A DNA stretch of 64,000 nucleotides, from positions 839,994 through 903,993 of the forward strand of contig NZ_VKDD01000002.1 of NCBI RefSeq assembly GCF_007097525.1. Reading direction: 5' to 3'. Source of the stretch: Thalassomonas sp. M1454 (lineage in GTDB: Bacteria; Pseudomonadota; Gammaproteobacteria; Enterobacterales; Alteromonadaceae). A program made the translations under genes and the position numbers. A model generated the notes under the pieces. It ran no database searches. It worked only from the letters and a program-made list of their open reading frames with translations, and had not been told where the DNA came from. This document shows positions 9,025 to 16,308 of the stretch, in pieces (the stretch's first letter is position 1; every line of letters begins with the position of its first letter).

Positions 9025-9870
9025 TTAACGTCCGCCACGATTCATAAAGGCGAGCTTTTCAAAAAGATGAACGTCTTGTTCATTCTTTAATAAGGCGCCA
9101 TGTAAAGGTGGAATAACTTTAGTTTGATTACTTTCTCGTAAAACCTCAGGGCTAATGTCTTCTGCTACCAATAGTTTTAACCAATCAATTAACTCTGACG
9201 TTGATGGCTTCTTTTTAATTCCTGGTAACTCACGTAAGTTAAAGAAAAGTGCTAGAGCTTCATCGAGTAGAGCTTTTTTTATGCCATCAAAATGCACATC
9301 AACGATCGACTGCATTTCGGCTTTATCTGGGAATTTAATGTAATGGAAAAAACACCTTCTAAGAAATGCATCCGGCAATTCTTTTTCATTATTTGAAGTG
9401 ATAATTACAATTGGACGTTGTTTTGCAGTAATTTTTTCTTGAGTTTCATATACATAAAATTCCATTTTATCGAGTTCTAATAACAAGTCATTTGGAAACT
9501 CAATGTCAGCTTTATCAATCTCATCGATTAAAAGAACCGGACGCTGATCAGCAACAAAACCCTGCCAAAGTTTACCTTTAACAATGTAATTGCTGATGTC
9601 TTTAACGTCTTCATTACCTAACTGGCTATCTCTTAGTCGTGATACAGCATCATATTCATATAAACCTTGCTGGGCGCGAGTAGTAGATTTTATATGCCAT
9701 TGGATTAATTCTGTGCCTAGCGCTTCAGCTAATTCTTCCGCTAACATAGTTTTACCAGTGCCTGGCTCGCCTTTAATTAATAAAGGCTTTTCTAGCGCAA
9801 TAGCAGCGTTAACCGCTAATTGTAAGTCTTTGCTAGCAATATAGTTTTTTGTACCTTGGAATGTGTTCAT
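9025..9870 (-). CDS. MoxR-type AAA+ ATPase
   Basis: The 281-residue AAA+ protein has a Walker A motif GEPGTGKT (residues 34-41), Walker B LLIDEIDKAD (about 113-122), sensor 1 in IITSNNEKELPDAF and an arginine-finger region in LRRCFFHYIKFPD. This is the MoxR group of metal-chaperone-like ATPases, which act with VWA-domain partners; the partner gene is immediately downstream (3-base gap). It is the first gene of the minus-strand MoxR-VWA-RDD set and is divergent from cysK. Confidence 0.92.
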   Translation of the reverse strand: MNTFQGTKNYIASKDLQLAVNAAIALEKPLLIKGEPGTGKTMLAEELAEALGTELIQWHIKSTTRAQQGLYEYDAVSRLRDSQLGNEDVKDISNYIVKGKLWQGFVADQRPVLLIDEIDKADIEFPNDLLLELDKMEFYVYETQEKITAKQRPIVIITSNNEKELPDAFLRRCFFHYIKFPDKAEMQSIVDVHFDGIKKALLDEALALFFNLRELPGIKKKPSTSELIDWLKLLVAEDISPEVLRESNQTKVIPPLHGALLKNEQDVHLFEKLAFMNRGGR

Positions 9871-10062
9871 GCTTTTCCTGAAATTATTTATTCGCCTTGA
9901 GTTAGTATTCTTATTTGTAATTAAAATGATAAAACTAATTGGTATTAGTTATATCGTTCTGTTACTTCTGAAAAATTCAAAACAATGTAGTCTATTATTA
10001 AATATAACAATGTTAATTAAAGAAATATTAACGTTAAACAAGCGACTTTCATAGGTTTAAAG

Positions 10063-11031
10063 ATGACTAATTTATATCAAAACAATCCGGATTCAATCGG
10101 TAAAACACCACTAGTAAAGCTAAACCGCGTCACTGGCGGCAATGTGTTTGCAAAAATAGAAGCGCGCAATCCTAGTTTTAGCGTTAAATGTCGTATTGGC
10201 GCAAATATGATTTGGGATGCTGAGAAAAAAGGTACTTTAAAGAAAGGTATCACCATTGTAGAGCCAACAAGTGGTAATACAGGTATCGCTTTAGCATTTG
10301 TTGCGGCATCAAAAGGCTATGATCTAATCCTAACTATGCCTCACACTATGAGCCTTGAGCGTCGTAAATTGCTTGTTGCTTTAGGTGCAAAATTAGAACT
10401 TACTGATGGCGCTAAAGGGATGAAAGGCGCAATCGATAAAGCTGAAGAAATTAAAGCTACCGATCCAAGTAAATATTTGATCCTTGGTCAATTTGATAAC
10501 CCTGCTAATCCAGAGATCCATGAAAAGACTACAGGGCCAGAAATTTGGCAAGATACTGATGGTGGTGTAGATATTTTTGTCGCGGGTGTGGGCACTGGCG
10601 GTACCATAACAGGTGTAAGTCGTTATATTAAAAACACTCAAGGTAAAGCAATTCAAACCGTTGCTGTTGAGCCAACAGATTCACCTGTTATTGGTCAAAA
10701 ACTTGCTGGTGAAGAGTTAACTCCTGGTCCACATAAAATACAAGGTATTGGCGCAGGCTTTATCCCAGGCAACTTAGACTTATCAATCATTGATTCAGTA
10801 GAGCGTGTTTCAAATGAAGATGCAATGGCAATGGCCCACCAATTAATGAAAGAAGAAGGTATTTTAGCTGGTATTTCATCAGGTGCAGCTGTCGTTGCAG
10901 CAAAACGTTTAGCTGAGTTACCTGAAAATGCAGATAAAAATATCGTAGTTATTTTAGCGAGCTCTGCTGAGCGTTACTTATCTAGCCCACTATTTTCAGA
11001 AACATTTACTGATGCGGAATTAACGCAGTAA
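10063..11031 (+). CDS. cysK: Cysteine synthase A (O-acetylserine sulfhydrylase)
   Basis: This enzyme joins O-acetylserine with sulfide to give cysteine. The 322-residue protein shows the PLP lysine in [10 protein letters not shown] (K42), the substrate loop [11 protein letters not shown] (about 68-78) and the PLP phosphate loop [10 protein letters not shown] (about 174-183). Length and motif order match CysK rather than CysM. It is monocistronic with its own terminator at 11071-11107. The ATG at 10063 follows ATAGGTTTAAAG, a weak ribosome site; homology supports this start. No CysB site could be assigned by eye. Confidence 0.96.
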   Translation: MTNLYQNNPDSIGKTPLVKLNRVTGGNVFAKIEARNPSFSVKCRIGANMIWDAEKKGTLKKGITIVEPTSGNTGIALAFVAASKGYDLILTMPHTMSLERRKLLVALGAKLELTDGAKGMKGAIDKAEEIKATDPSKYLILGQFDNPANPEIHEKTTGPEIWQDTDGGVDIFVAGVGTGGTITGVSRYIKNTQGKAIQTVAVEPTDSPVIGQKLAGEELTPGPHKIQGIGAGFIPGNLDLSIIDSVERVSNEDAMAMAHQLMKEEGILAGISSGAAVVAAKRLAELPENADKNIVVILASSAERYLSSPLFSETFTDAELTQ

Positions 11032-11070
11032 GTTTGAACATGTACCGAGTTTAAACACTTGGGGAAGTGT

Positions 11071-11107
11071 AATGGCCAGTCATATAACAATGACTGGCCA
11101 TTTTTTT
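11071..11107 (+). terminator. Rho-independent terminator of cysK
   Basis: A perfect 12-bp stem (AATGGCCAGTCA, 11071-11082, with its complement at 11091-11102) closes an 8-base loop and runs into a T tract, 40 bases after the cysK stop. The convergent ggt gene ends at 11143. Confidence 0.92.
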
Positions 11108-11142
11108 ACGATTAACTTTTATACCATTTTCATTAATTCGTA

Positions 11143-12909
11143 TTATTGGGTAAAAACTTTACCCTCACGCCGAGGGTCTGCTCCGCCAACAAGCTTATCA
11201 TTAAACACTTCTATGCCATGAATACCACTGTTCAAATTACGAATATAAACTTTATGCCCCATAGCTTCTAACTGTGGCTTTAGAGTTTCTAAATTTGTGC
11301 CTTGCTCTAATGTGGTCGCATCATTACGATTAGTCACCTTAGGTAAATCAATGGCTGATTGAATATCTAACTGCCAATCTAAAACACCAACGATTGTTTG
11401 CGCTACATAATTAATAATCCGACTGCCACCAGGTGAGCCAACAACTAATCGCAGTGAGCCATCAGCATTAAACACCATAGTTGGCGACATCGAACTTCTT
11501 GGTTTTTTAAATGGCTCTAGGCGATTAGCAACAAGGTTACCATCAACCATAGGAACTAATGAAAAATCGGTAAGTTGATTATTTAATAAGAAGCCATCAA
11601 CAAATACTGCCGAGCCAAACGCCATCTCTACAGAGGTAGTCATTGAAATAGCATTACCATCAGCATCAACAATAGAGATATGTGAGGTAGACGGCATTTC
11701 AATCGCATTATCATCTGCTTGTGCAAGCTTAATGGTTACATCACCGGGCTGCGCCTTGCCCATATCTTTATCTAACTGAATTAACTGACCACGCTTAGCT
11801 AAATACTCATCATTGATAAGTTGCTCTACTGGTACATCAACAAATTCGCTATCTGCTATATATCTTGCTCTATCAGCAAAAGCTAAACGCGAGCTTTGGG
11901 TAAAAAGATGTAATGCATTAATATCATTGACTGGGTATTGAGACAGATTTGCTTGTTCAAGTTGTTTTAATATTTGCACCACAGCGACACCACCAGAGCT
12001 TGGCGGCGCCATTCCGCAAACCTCATAAGCTTTATAACTTCCACACACAGCTGGTGTTTGGGTTGCACGATAATTAGCTAAGTCGTTTAATGACAAGGTA
12101 CCTGGTGCAATAGCTGAGCTGTGCACCGCTTTAACCATATTTTTTGCGATCCAACCTTTATAAAAAACGTCAGTGCCCTGCTCGCTAATAGCTTTATATA
12201 CTTTCGCTAGCGCAGGGTTCTTTAATAATGTTCCTGCTTTAAGTGCTTGTCCATTTGGAAAAAAATACGCACTCGCTGCCGGTAATTTTTTTATACCTGG
12301 GTTAAAGGCCATGGCCACAAGTTTGGCCATTCGCTCAGATACTACAAAGCCATTTTCAGCAAGGTTAATGGCATCAGTAAATAATTCATTCCAAGCAAGC
12401 TTACCGTACTTTTTGTGTGCGGTTTCTAGGGCTTTTAATACCCCTGGAACGCCAACACTACGCCCGCCTACAACCGCATCAATCCAACGAACAGGCGTAC
12501 CATCAGCTTGTAAAAACATTTGTTGCGTTGCTTTTTCAGGCGCTGTTTCGCGGCCATCAAACGTGGTTAACTGCTGCTTTTCATTATCAAAATATAAAAT
12601 AAAAGCGCCACCACCTATACCTGAAGACTGCGGTTCAACTAAGGTTAACACCAACTGCACAGCTATTGCTGCATCAATGGCATTACCGCCTTTTGCTAAT
12701 ACATTAAAACCAGCTTCACTAGCATATGGGTTGGCTGCAGCAACCATAAAATCCTGCCCTTCAACGGCGCTACTTTGCTGCATACCTGTGGCGGCTTCTG
12801 GCTCTCTATCTTCACGAGGTAACTTAGTAGTCTGCTCAAAAACACAAGCACTAGTCATTAATGCTAGAGATAATAGTGAAATAAGTTTAATTCGAGTGAA
12901 CACTGGCAA
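11143..12909 (-). CDS. ggt: Gamma-glutamyltransferase, lipoprotein form
   Basis: This periplasmic Ntn-hydrolase cleaves glutathione and other gamma-glutamyl compounds. The 588-residue precursor has a lipoprotein signal (LMTSAC, lipid-attachment C22). The large subunit covers about residues 50-407. Autocleavage should occur before T408 in the block PSTSHISIVD, making T408 the catalytic nucleophile. The substrate loop SSMSPT and the GSPGG oxyanion-hole block are also present. Anchoring by lipid is unusual compared with soluble E. coli GGT. A second, non-lipoprotein paralogue is at 27908. The gene is convergent with cysK, so cysteine made and cysteine recovered from glutathione are neighbours, though not co-transcribed. 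Confidence 0.92.
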   Translation of the reverse strand: MPVFTRIKLISLLSLALMTSACVFEQTTKLPREDREPEAATGMQQSSAVEGQDFMVAAANPYASEAGFNVLAKGGNAIDAAIAVQLVLTLVEPQSSGIGGGAFILYFDNEKQQLTTFDGRETAPEKATQQMFLQADGTPVRWIDAVVGGRSVGVPGVLKALETAHKKYGKLAWNELFTDAINLAENGFVVSERMAKLVAMAFNPGIKKLPAASAYFFPNGQALKAGTLLKNPALAKVYKAISEQGTDVFYKGWIAKNMVKAVHSSAIAPGTLSLNDLANYRATQTPAVCGSYKAYEVCGMAPPSSGGVAVVQILKQLEQANLSQYPVNDINALHLFTQSSRLAFADRARYIADSEFVDVPVEQLINDEYLAKRGQLIQLDKDMGKAQPGDVTIKLAQADDNAIEMPSTSHISIVDADGNAISMTTSVEMAFGSAVFVDGFLLNNQLTDFSLVPMVDGNLVANRLEPFKKPRSSMSPTMVFNADGSLRLVVGSPGGSRIINYVAQTIVGVLDWQLDIQSAIDLPKVTNRNDATTLEQGTNLETLKPQLEAMGHKVYIRNLNSGIHGIEVFNDKLVGGADPRREGKVFTQ

Positions 12910-12947
12910 TCCTATTGTTGGTGATTCTTTGTTTTATTGTAAAAAGG

Positions 12948-13538
12948 TTATTTTTGATTATTTTTTCTAAGTGACAATTGAAAATCATTAAATTGAGCAA
13001 AGCTATTAAATAATGGCTGATACTTTAACTTATCATCTTCTAAGGCAACTAAAGCATGAGCACAGGCTTCAAGTGATGACACATCTGATTCTTTATGGTG
13101 CTTGCGAATACGATACTCACTTTTAATGCCTGACGCTAGAGTGATTTTAGCTAGTGGGTGTAAGTTAGTTGATAACTGGTACATCAGGTAAGCTTTTTTC
13201 CAAGTACCGTCTAGTATCAAAATAACGGTATTTTTGCGTTCAGATTTAGTTAACGCCTTAGCAACTACAGCACTTTGCTCCGGATAAAGTAGATAGACTT
13301 GCTTACTAGGATCAGTTAATAATTTATTTAATTGCTGATTATCACTAAAGTCTTCCCCGATTAATATTTTACTATGAGTTAAACATAAACTGGCTAACTT
13401 GGCCGTTCCTTTTGCTTGTTTTTCTTCACTAGTGTGTTGTAGAAACCACACTTCAACTTCATTGTTAATAGAACAACAAAACTTACAAATACAAGTCACT
13501 AGCGGTCTTTCACAGCTTGTGCAATACTGTCGGCTCAT
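12948..13538 (-). CDS. DTW-domain tRNA-uridine aminocarboxypropyltransferase
   Basis: DTW-domain proteins of the TapT/TuaA family transfer the aminocarboxypropyl group of S-adenosylmethionine to uridine in tRNA (acp3U). The 196-residue protein begins with a cysteine cluster (CTSCERPLVTCIC), then a WFLQHTSEE block and the signature DGTWKKA, which holds the DTW motif as D-G-T-W. I choose the ATG at 13538: a longer reading frame to 13646 exists, but it would overlap the divergent rhombosortase start at 13594 and adds residues without family character. It lies 38 bases upstream of ggt on the same strand and may be co-transcribed with it. Confidence 0.87.
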   Translation of the reverse strand: MSRQYCTSCERPLVTCICKFCCSINNEVEVWFLQHTSEEKQAKGTAKLASLCLTHSKILIGEDFSDNQQLNKLLTDPSKQVYLLYPEQSAVVAKALTKSERKNTVILILDGTWKKAYLMYQLSTNLHPLAKITLASGIKSEYRIRKHHKESDVSSLEACAHALVALEDDKLKYQPLFNSFAQFNDFQLSLRKNNQK

Positions 13539-13593
13539 AAATCTCGATTTAATATATTCGAATAATAATCCATTATAAACTTGAAATGACCCT

Positions 13594-14190
13594 ATGTTGA
13601 AGTTGTCTTTACCATTAAATAAAAATGCTGTTCTGGTTCCTGCCATAATTTTCTTAATCGCTTTGGTGTTTTACTTTCTACCTGCATCAGTTGAAAACAT
13701 TCTTATTTACGATCGAAGCGATATAAGTAACGGTGAATTCTGGCGATTACTGACTGGCCATTTACTGCATACTAATTTTAATCACTTGTTATTAAACTTG
13801 GCCGGCCTCACTATGCTCTGGGCATTACATGGCGATCATTACACCCCTAAAAGCTATCTATTAGCTTTTATCAGTTCGTTAGTTATTTGTAGTTTAGGGA
13901 TATATTATTTTGATCCAGAGATGGAAAGATACGTTGGTTTATCTGGCGTGTTACACGGCATATTTGTTTGGGGGGCGATTTTAGATATTAAAAAGGGCTG
14001 GAATTCTGGCTACTTACTTTTGCTTGGTGTAATTGCAAAAGTAGCTTATGAACAAATATTTGGCGCAAGCGCTGATGTTGAAGCCTTAATTAACGCCAGC
14101 GTCGCCATAGATGCGCATTTATGGGGCACAGTTGGCGGCTTAACCTTCCCTGCCACACAATGGCTAATCAAGAGGGTCAGATCAACTTGA
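13594..14190 (+). CDS. rrtA: Rhombosortase (rhomboid-family intramembrane protease)
   Basis: The 198-residue protein has about six membrane helices and the rhomboid catalytic dyad: the serine in VGLSGVLHG (S117) and the histidine in DAHLWGTVGG (H175). The block GLSGVLHG and the short length are typical of rhombosortase, which processes proteins with a C-terminal GlyGly-CTERM tail; no such substrate is encoded in this window. The N-terminal HLLHTNFNHLLLN block is also rhomboid-like. The last residues (about KRVRST) and the stop codon are encoded inside the left arm of an inverted-repeat element (14166-14230), so the repeat has shaped the C-terminus. Confidence 0.88.
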   Translation: MLKLSLPLNKNAVLVPAIIFLIALVFYFLPASVENILIYDRSDISNGEFWRLLTGHLLHTNFNHLLLNLAGLTMLWALHGDHYTPKSYLLAFISSLVICSLGIYYFDPEMERYVGLSGVLHGIFVWGAILDIKKGWNSGYLLLLGVIAKVAYEQIFGASADVEALINASVAIDAHLWGTVGGLTFPATQWLIKRVRST

Positions 14191-14230
14191 AAACTCGCTG
14201 ATGTTTCAAGTTGATCTGACCCTCTTGATT
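14166..14230. repeat. Inverted repeat element copy 1 (GGGTCAGATCAACTTGA family)
   Basis: Two arms (14166-14192 and 14204-14230) are perfectly complementary over 27 bp around an 11-base loop. The core of the left arm is GAGGGTCAGATCAACTTGA. It overlaps the rhombosortase stop codon and sits between two convergent genes, so it may also act as a two-way terminator. Further copies are at 38502-38568 and 57946-58012, with a half copy at 46122-46139. Confidence 0.9.
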
Positions 14231-14237
14231 TTTGCGG

Positions 14238-15299
14238 TTAACTTCGCAGAGATAAAGTTATCATCACAACGCCATGGTCGGTGCTTTCGCCATCACGTTC
14301 AAATATAGGGTTGATTAAATGGCGATCGTAAGTATGGTGCTCGCTTACTTCAAATAAACTTGCTTGTTCGCCGGCATCAAACTCAGATGACAGTAAAATA
14401 TAATCAAGAACTGAGCCTTTAGCGCCATAATAATGAGTTGGCTTTCGGTTAGGTAACGTTTCATCAAGCACAGCATTTGTATTAAAGCTTGCGCAATAAA
14501 GCTGCCAAGAATCTTTAAGATAATACTTGTTTAGGACTTCATCATTGTCATTATAAAAGCGTAAAGACTCAGTAGTGAGATGCGCTAAAATGCCATCATC
14601 TAATGGGTTATTAAAATCACCAAGCAACATCATTGGATAGCCTTTTTGCTGACGTCTGTTAATCATCTCTATCAATAGTAAACTTGATTCACTGCCCCTT
14701 ATAATGGCAGATCCCCAACCACCAGCTATTTGCGCTTTTAAACGAGAAACCAGGCTTGATTCACTCACATCTTCTTGTTGCTCAAGGTCAAGCATCGGCC
14801 TTTTCGATTTAAAATGTACCACATAACAATCAATAAGCCCCGCATGAGGTAAATCAATAGTCGCTCTAAGGACTTTACGGCTGAATTTAAAATCGCTAGT
14901 TAAGCCTATTGATTTTGCTATATCCAAATCGGGGGCAACATTACAGGTTTGCTTAATGGGAAACTTAGATGCTATAGCTACTACCGGGCTATCACAAATA
15001 AAATCATCAACAATATTTGGCTCATCAACTACAGCAAAGTATGAGAAGCCTTGCTCAACAGTAAGCTTTTGTAATGTTTCAATACTGAACACTTCTTGAA
15101 AGCCTATAATGTCTGGTGAAAATTCATCTAAGTAATCTTTGATCCACTTTTGCTTTTTATGCCACTGCTGCGTTGATAAAATTTTATCGAAGTCATAAAA
15201 AGCTAATGGCGGTTCAATAAAATTAAATAAGTTAAATGTGGCGACTTTAATTACTGAATGGGGAAGTTCAGATGTTAAGCTCAGTGATGATTCGCTCAA
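14238..15299 (-). CDS. Endonuclease/exonuclease/phosphatase (EEP) family protein
   Basis: The 353-residue protein has the EEP fold motifs: ATFNLFNF near the N-terminus (about 20-27), the metal-binding glutamate in GFQEVF, LLGDFNNPLDDG in the middle and STDHGVVMI at the C-terminus. No signal peptide is seen, so it should be cytoplasmic. The family covers nucleases, phosphodiesterases and sphingomyelinases; nothing identifies the substrate. It is convergent with rhombosortase across the inverted repeat, and the next upstream gene on its strand (15424) is separated by a hairpin. Confidence 0.85.
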   Translation of the reverse strand: MSESSLSLTSELPHSVIKVATFNLFNFIEPPLAFYDFDKILSTQQWHKKQKWIKDYLDEFSPDIIGFQEVFSIETLQKLTVEQGFSYFAVVDEPNIVDDFICDSPVVAIASKFPIKQTCNVAPDLDIAKSIGLTSDFKFSRKVLRATIDLPHAGLIDCYVVHFKSKRPMLDLEQQEDVSESSLVSRLKAQIAGGWGSAIIRGSESSLLLIEMINRRQQKGYPMMLLGDFNNPLDDGILAHLTTESLRFYNDNDEVLNKYYLKDSWQLYCASFNTNAVLDETLPNRKPTHYYGAKGSVLDYILLSSEFDAGEQASLFEVSEHHTYDRHLINPIFERDGESTDHGVVMITLSLRS

Positions 15300-15375
15300 A
15301 TGGATTCCTAGATACTACATAGGTAGGTGATATTTTAAAAAGTGTGGTACAAGAGATAAACGCTTAGCTTACACA

Positions 15376-15405
15376 ATACCATAAAGCAGAGACACTTTAT
15401 GGTAT
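15376..15405 (-). terminator. Hairpin, possible terminator downstream of the 15424 gene
   Basis: A perfect 11-bp stem (ATACCATAAAG at 15376-15386, complement at 15395-15405) closes an 8-base loop about 20 bases after the minus-strand stop. It lacks a clear U tract, so it may be a weak terminator or an mRNA-stabilising hairpin. Confidence 0.5.
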
Positions 15406-15423
15406 CTGTAAAAATAATTTGCC

Positions 15424-16182
15424 TTATTTAGCCATAGATAAGTCTTCACGGTGGACGTAAACCGCGTAATCTGAATGACTAAAGTGCTCAGAATAGTTTT
15501 CTAATAAAGATGTGGCTTTTTCTTTATCGCCCATTAGCTCTGACAAACGCTTAAAGAATGAATCTTTTGGCGGTGTCATTGCCCCATAGCTTTCATAGCC
15601 GACAACCAGCACTATACGGTCACTTCCACCTATTGGACTGCTCCATGAAAAACTTTTTTCCCACTTCATCTTTTTAGCAGCATCACTAATTTCTTTAATA
15701 GATTTTCGAAGTTCAAAGCCCTCTCCTGGTGCAACAAACATACGGCTTACACCAAAGTACTTAAATTTTTTGTCATTATCCCAATTACTATTTTCAGTAT
15801 CTATTTCACTATAATAATGTTTAGCACCTTGAGTATATTTACTTACCGTTTTACTCCAATGAGCAGAAGTTTTTGAAGTCACACTCCATTGACGGTAAGC
15901 CTCAATACTATTCCAATCTATGCAACAAGAGCGCAATACATATTCTTGCATTTGCTCACCAATAACTTGCGTATAAACATCCCACTGCCTTGGGTCTTTT
16001 GCGTCTACTCGAAATTTCATATGCTTACTAAGCGCACTTTCAAATGCCTGCCTGTCATTCACATTTACGGTAACAACCCATTCATCGGCTAATACAACCT
16101 CATTACTTTCTTCAGCAACAGCGTTAACGCTAGTTATGATCGACAACCAAGCCATTGTTATAAATAATTTTATGTATTTCAT
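15424..16182 (-). CDS. Secreted protein of unknown function, probable tandem domain
   Basis: I do not recognise this 252-residue protein. It starts with a signal peptide (about residues 1-23, ending NAVAEE), so it should be periplasmic. The body appears to hold two similar halves: residues ~30-105 (ADEWVVTVNVNDRQAFESAL) and ~145-215 (FGVSRMFVAPGEGFELRKSI). Each has a strand, a helix-forming stretch and a YESYGAM- or IDWNSIEAYRQW-like end. This resembles the dimeric alpha/beta-barrel (monooxygenase-like) fold in tandem, an inference from pattern only. A pair C86-C87 stands in the first half. It appears monocistronic. Confidence 0.7.
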   Translation of the reverse strand: MKYIKLFITMAWLSIITSVNAVAEESNEVVLADEWVVTVNVNDRQAFESALSKHMKFRVDAKDPRQWDVYTQVIGEQMQEYVLRSCCIDWNSIEAYRQWSVTSKTSAHWSKTVSKYTQGAKHYYSEIDTENSNWDNDKKFKYFGVSRMFVAPGEGFELRKSIKEISDAAKKMKWEKSFSWSSPIGGSDRIVLVVGYESYGAMTPPKDSFFKRLSELMGDKEKATSLLENYSEHFSHSDYAVYVHREDLSMAK

Positions 16183-16263
16183 TTAAGTCCCTTCATATTG
16201 TTTTTGTTCAATAAATTTATCAACTTGCTATTAATATAGTACAAAACCTACATATTGCTGACA

Positions 16264-16290
16264 TAAAAAAAGCTACCGAAGTAGCTTTTT
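16264..16290 (-). terminator. Rho-independent terminator of the S9 peptidase gene
   Basis: On the minus strand, an AAAAAGCTAC stem with a TTCG tetraloop (stem 16267-16276 and 16281-16290) runs into a T tract. It lies 18 bases past the stop of the gene at 16309. Confidence 0.9.
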
Positions 16291-16308
16291 ATAAATTAAG
16301 TCAAACTA

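Noticed and set aside
9863-10054. Hydrophobic 63-residue frame upstream of cysK
   Set aside because: It is a product of AT-rich intergenic sequence, overlaps the MoxR start region and has no ribosome site or family likeness.
13539-13646. Longer N-terminus for the DTW protein
   Set aside because: It would overlap the divergent rhombosortase gene and places 36 non-family residues before the cysteine cluster.
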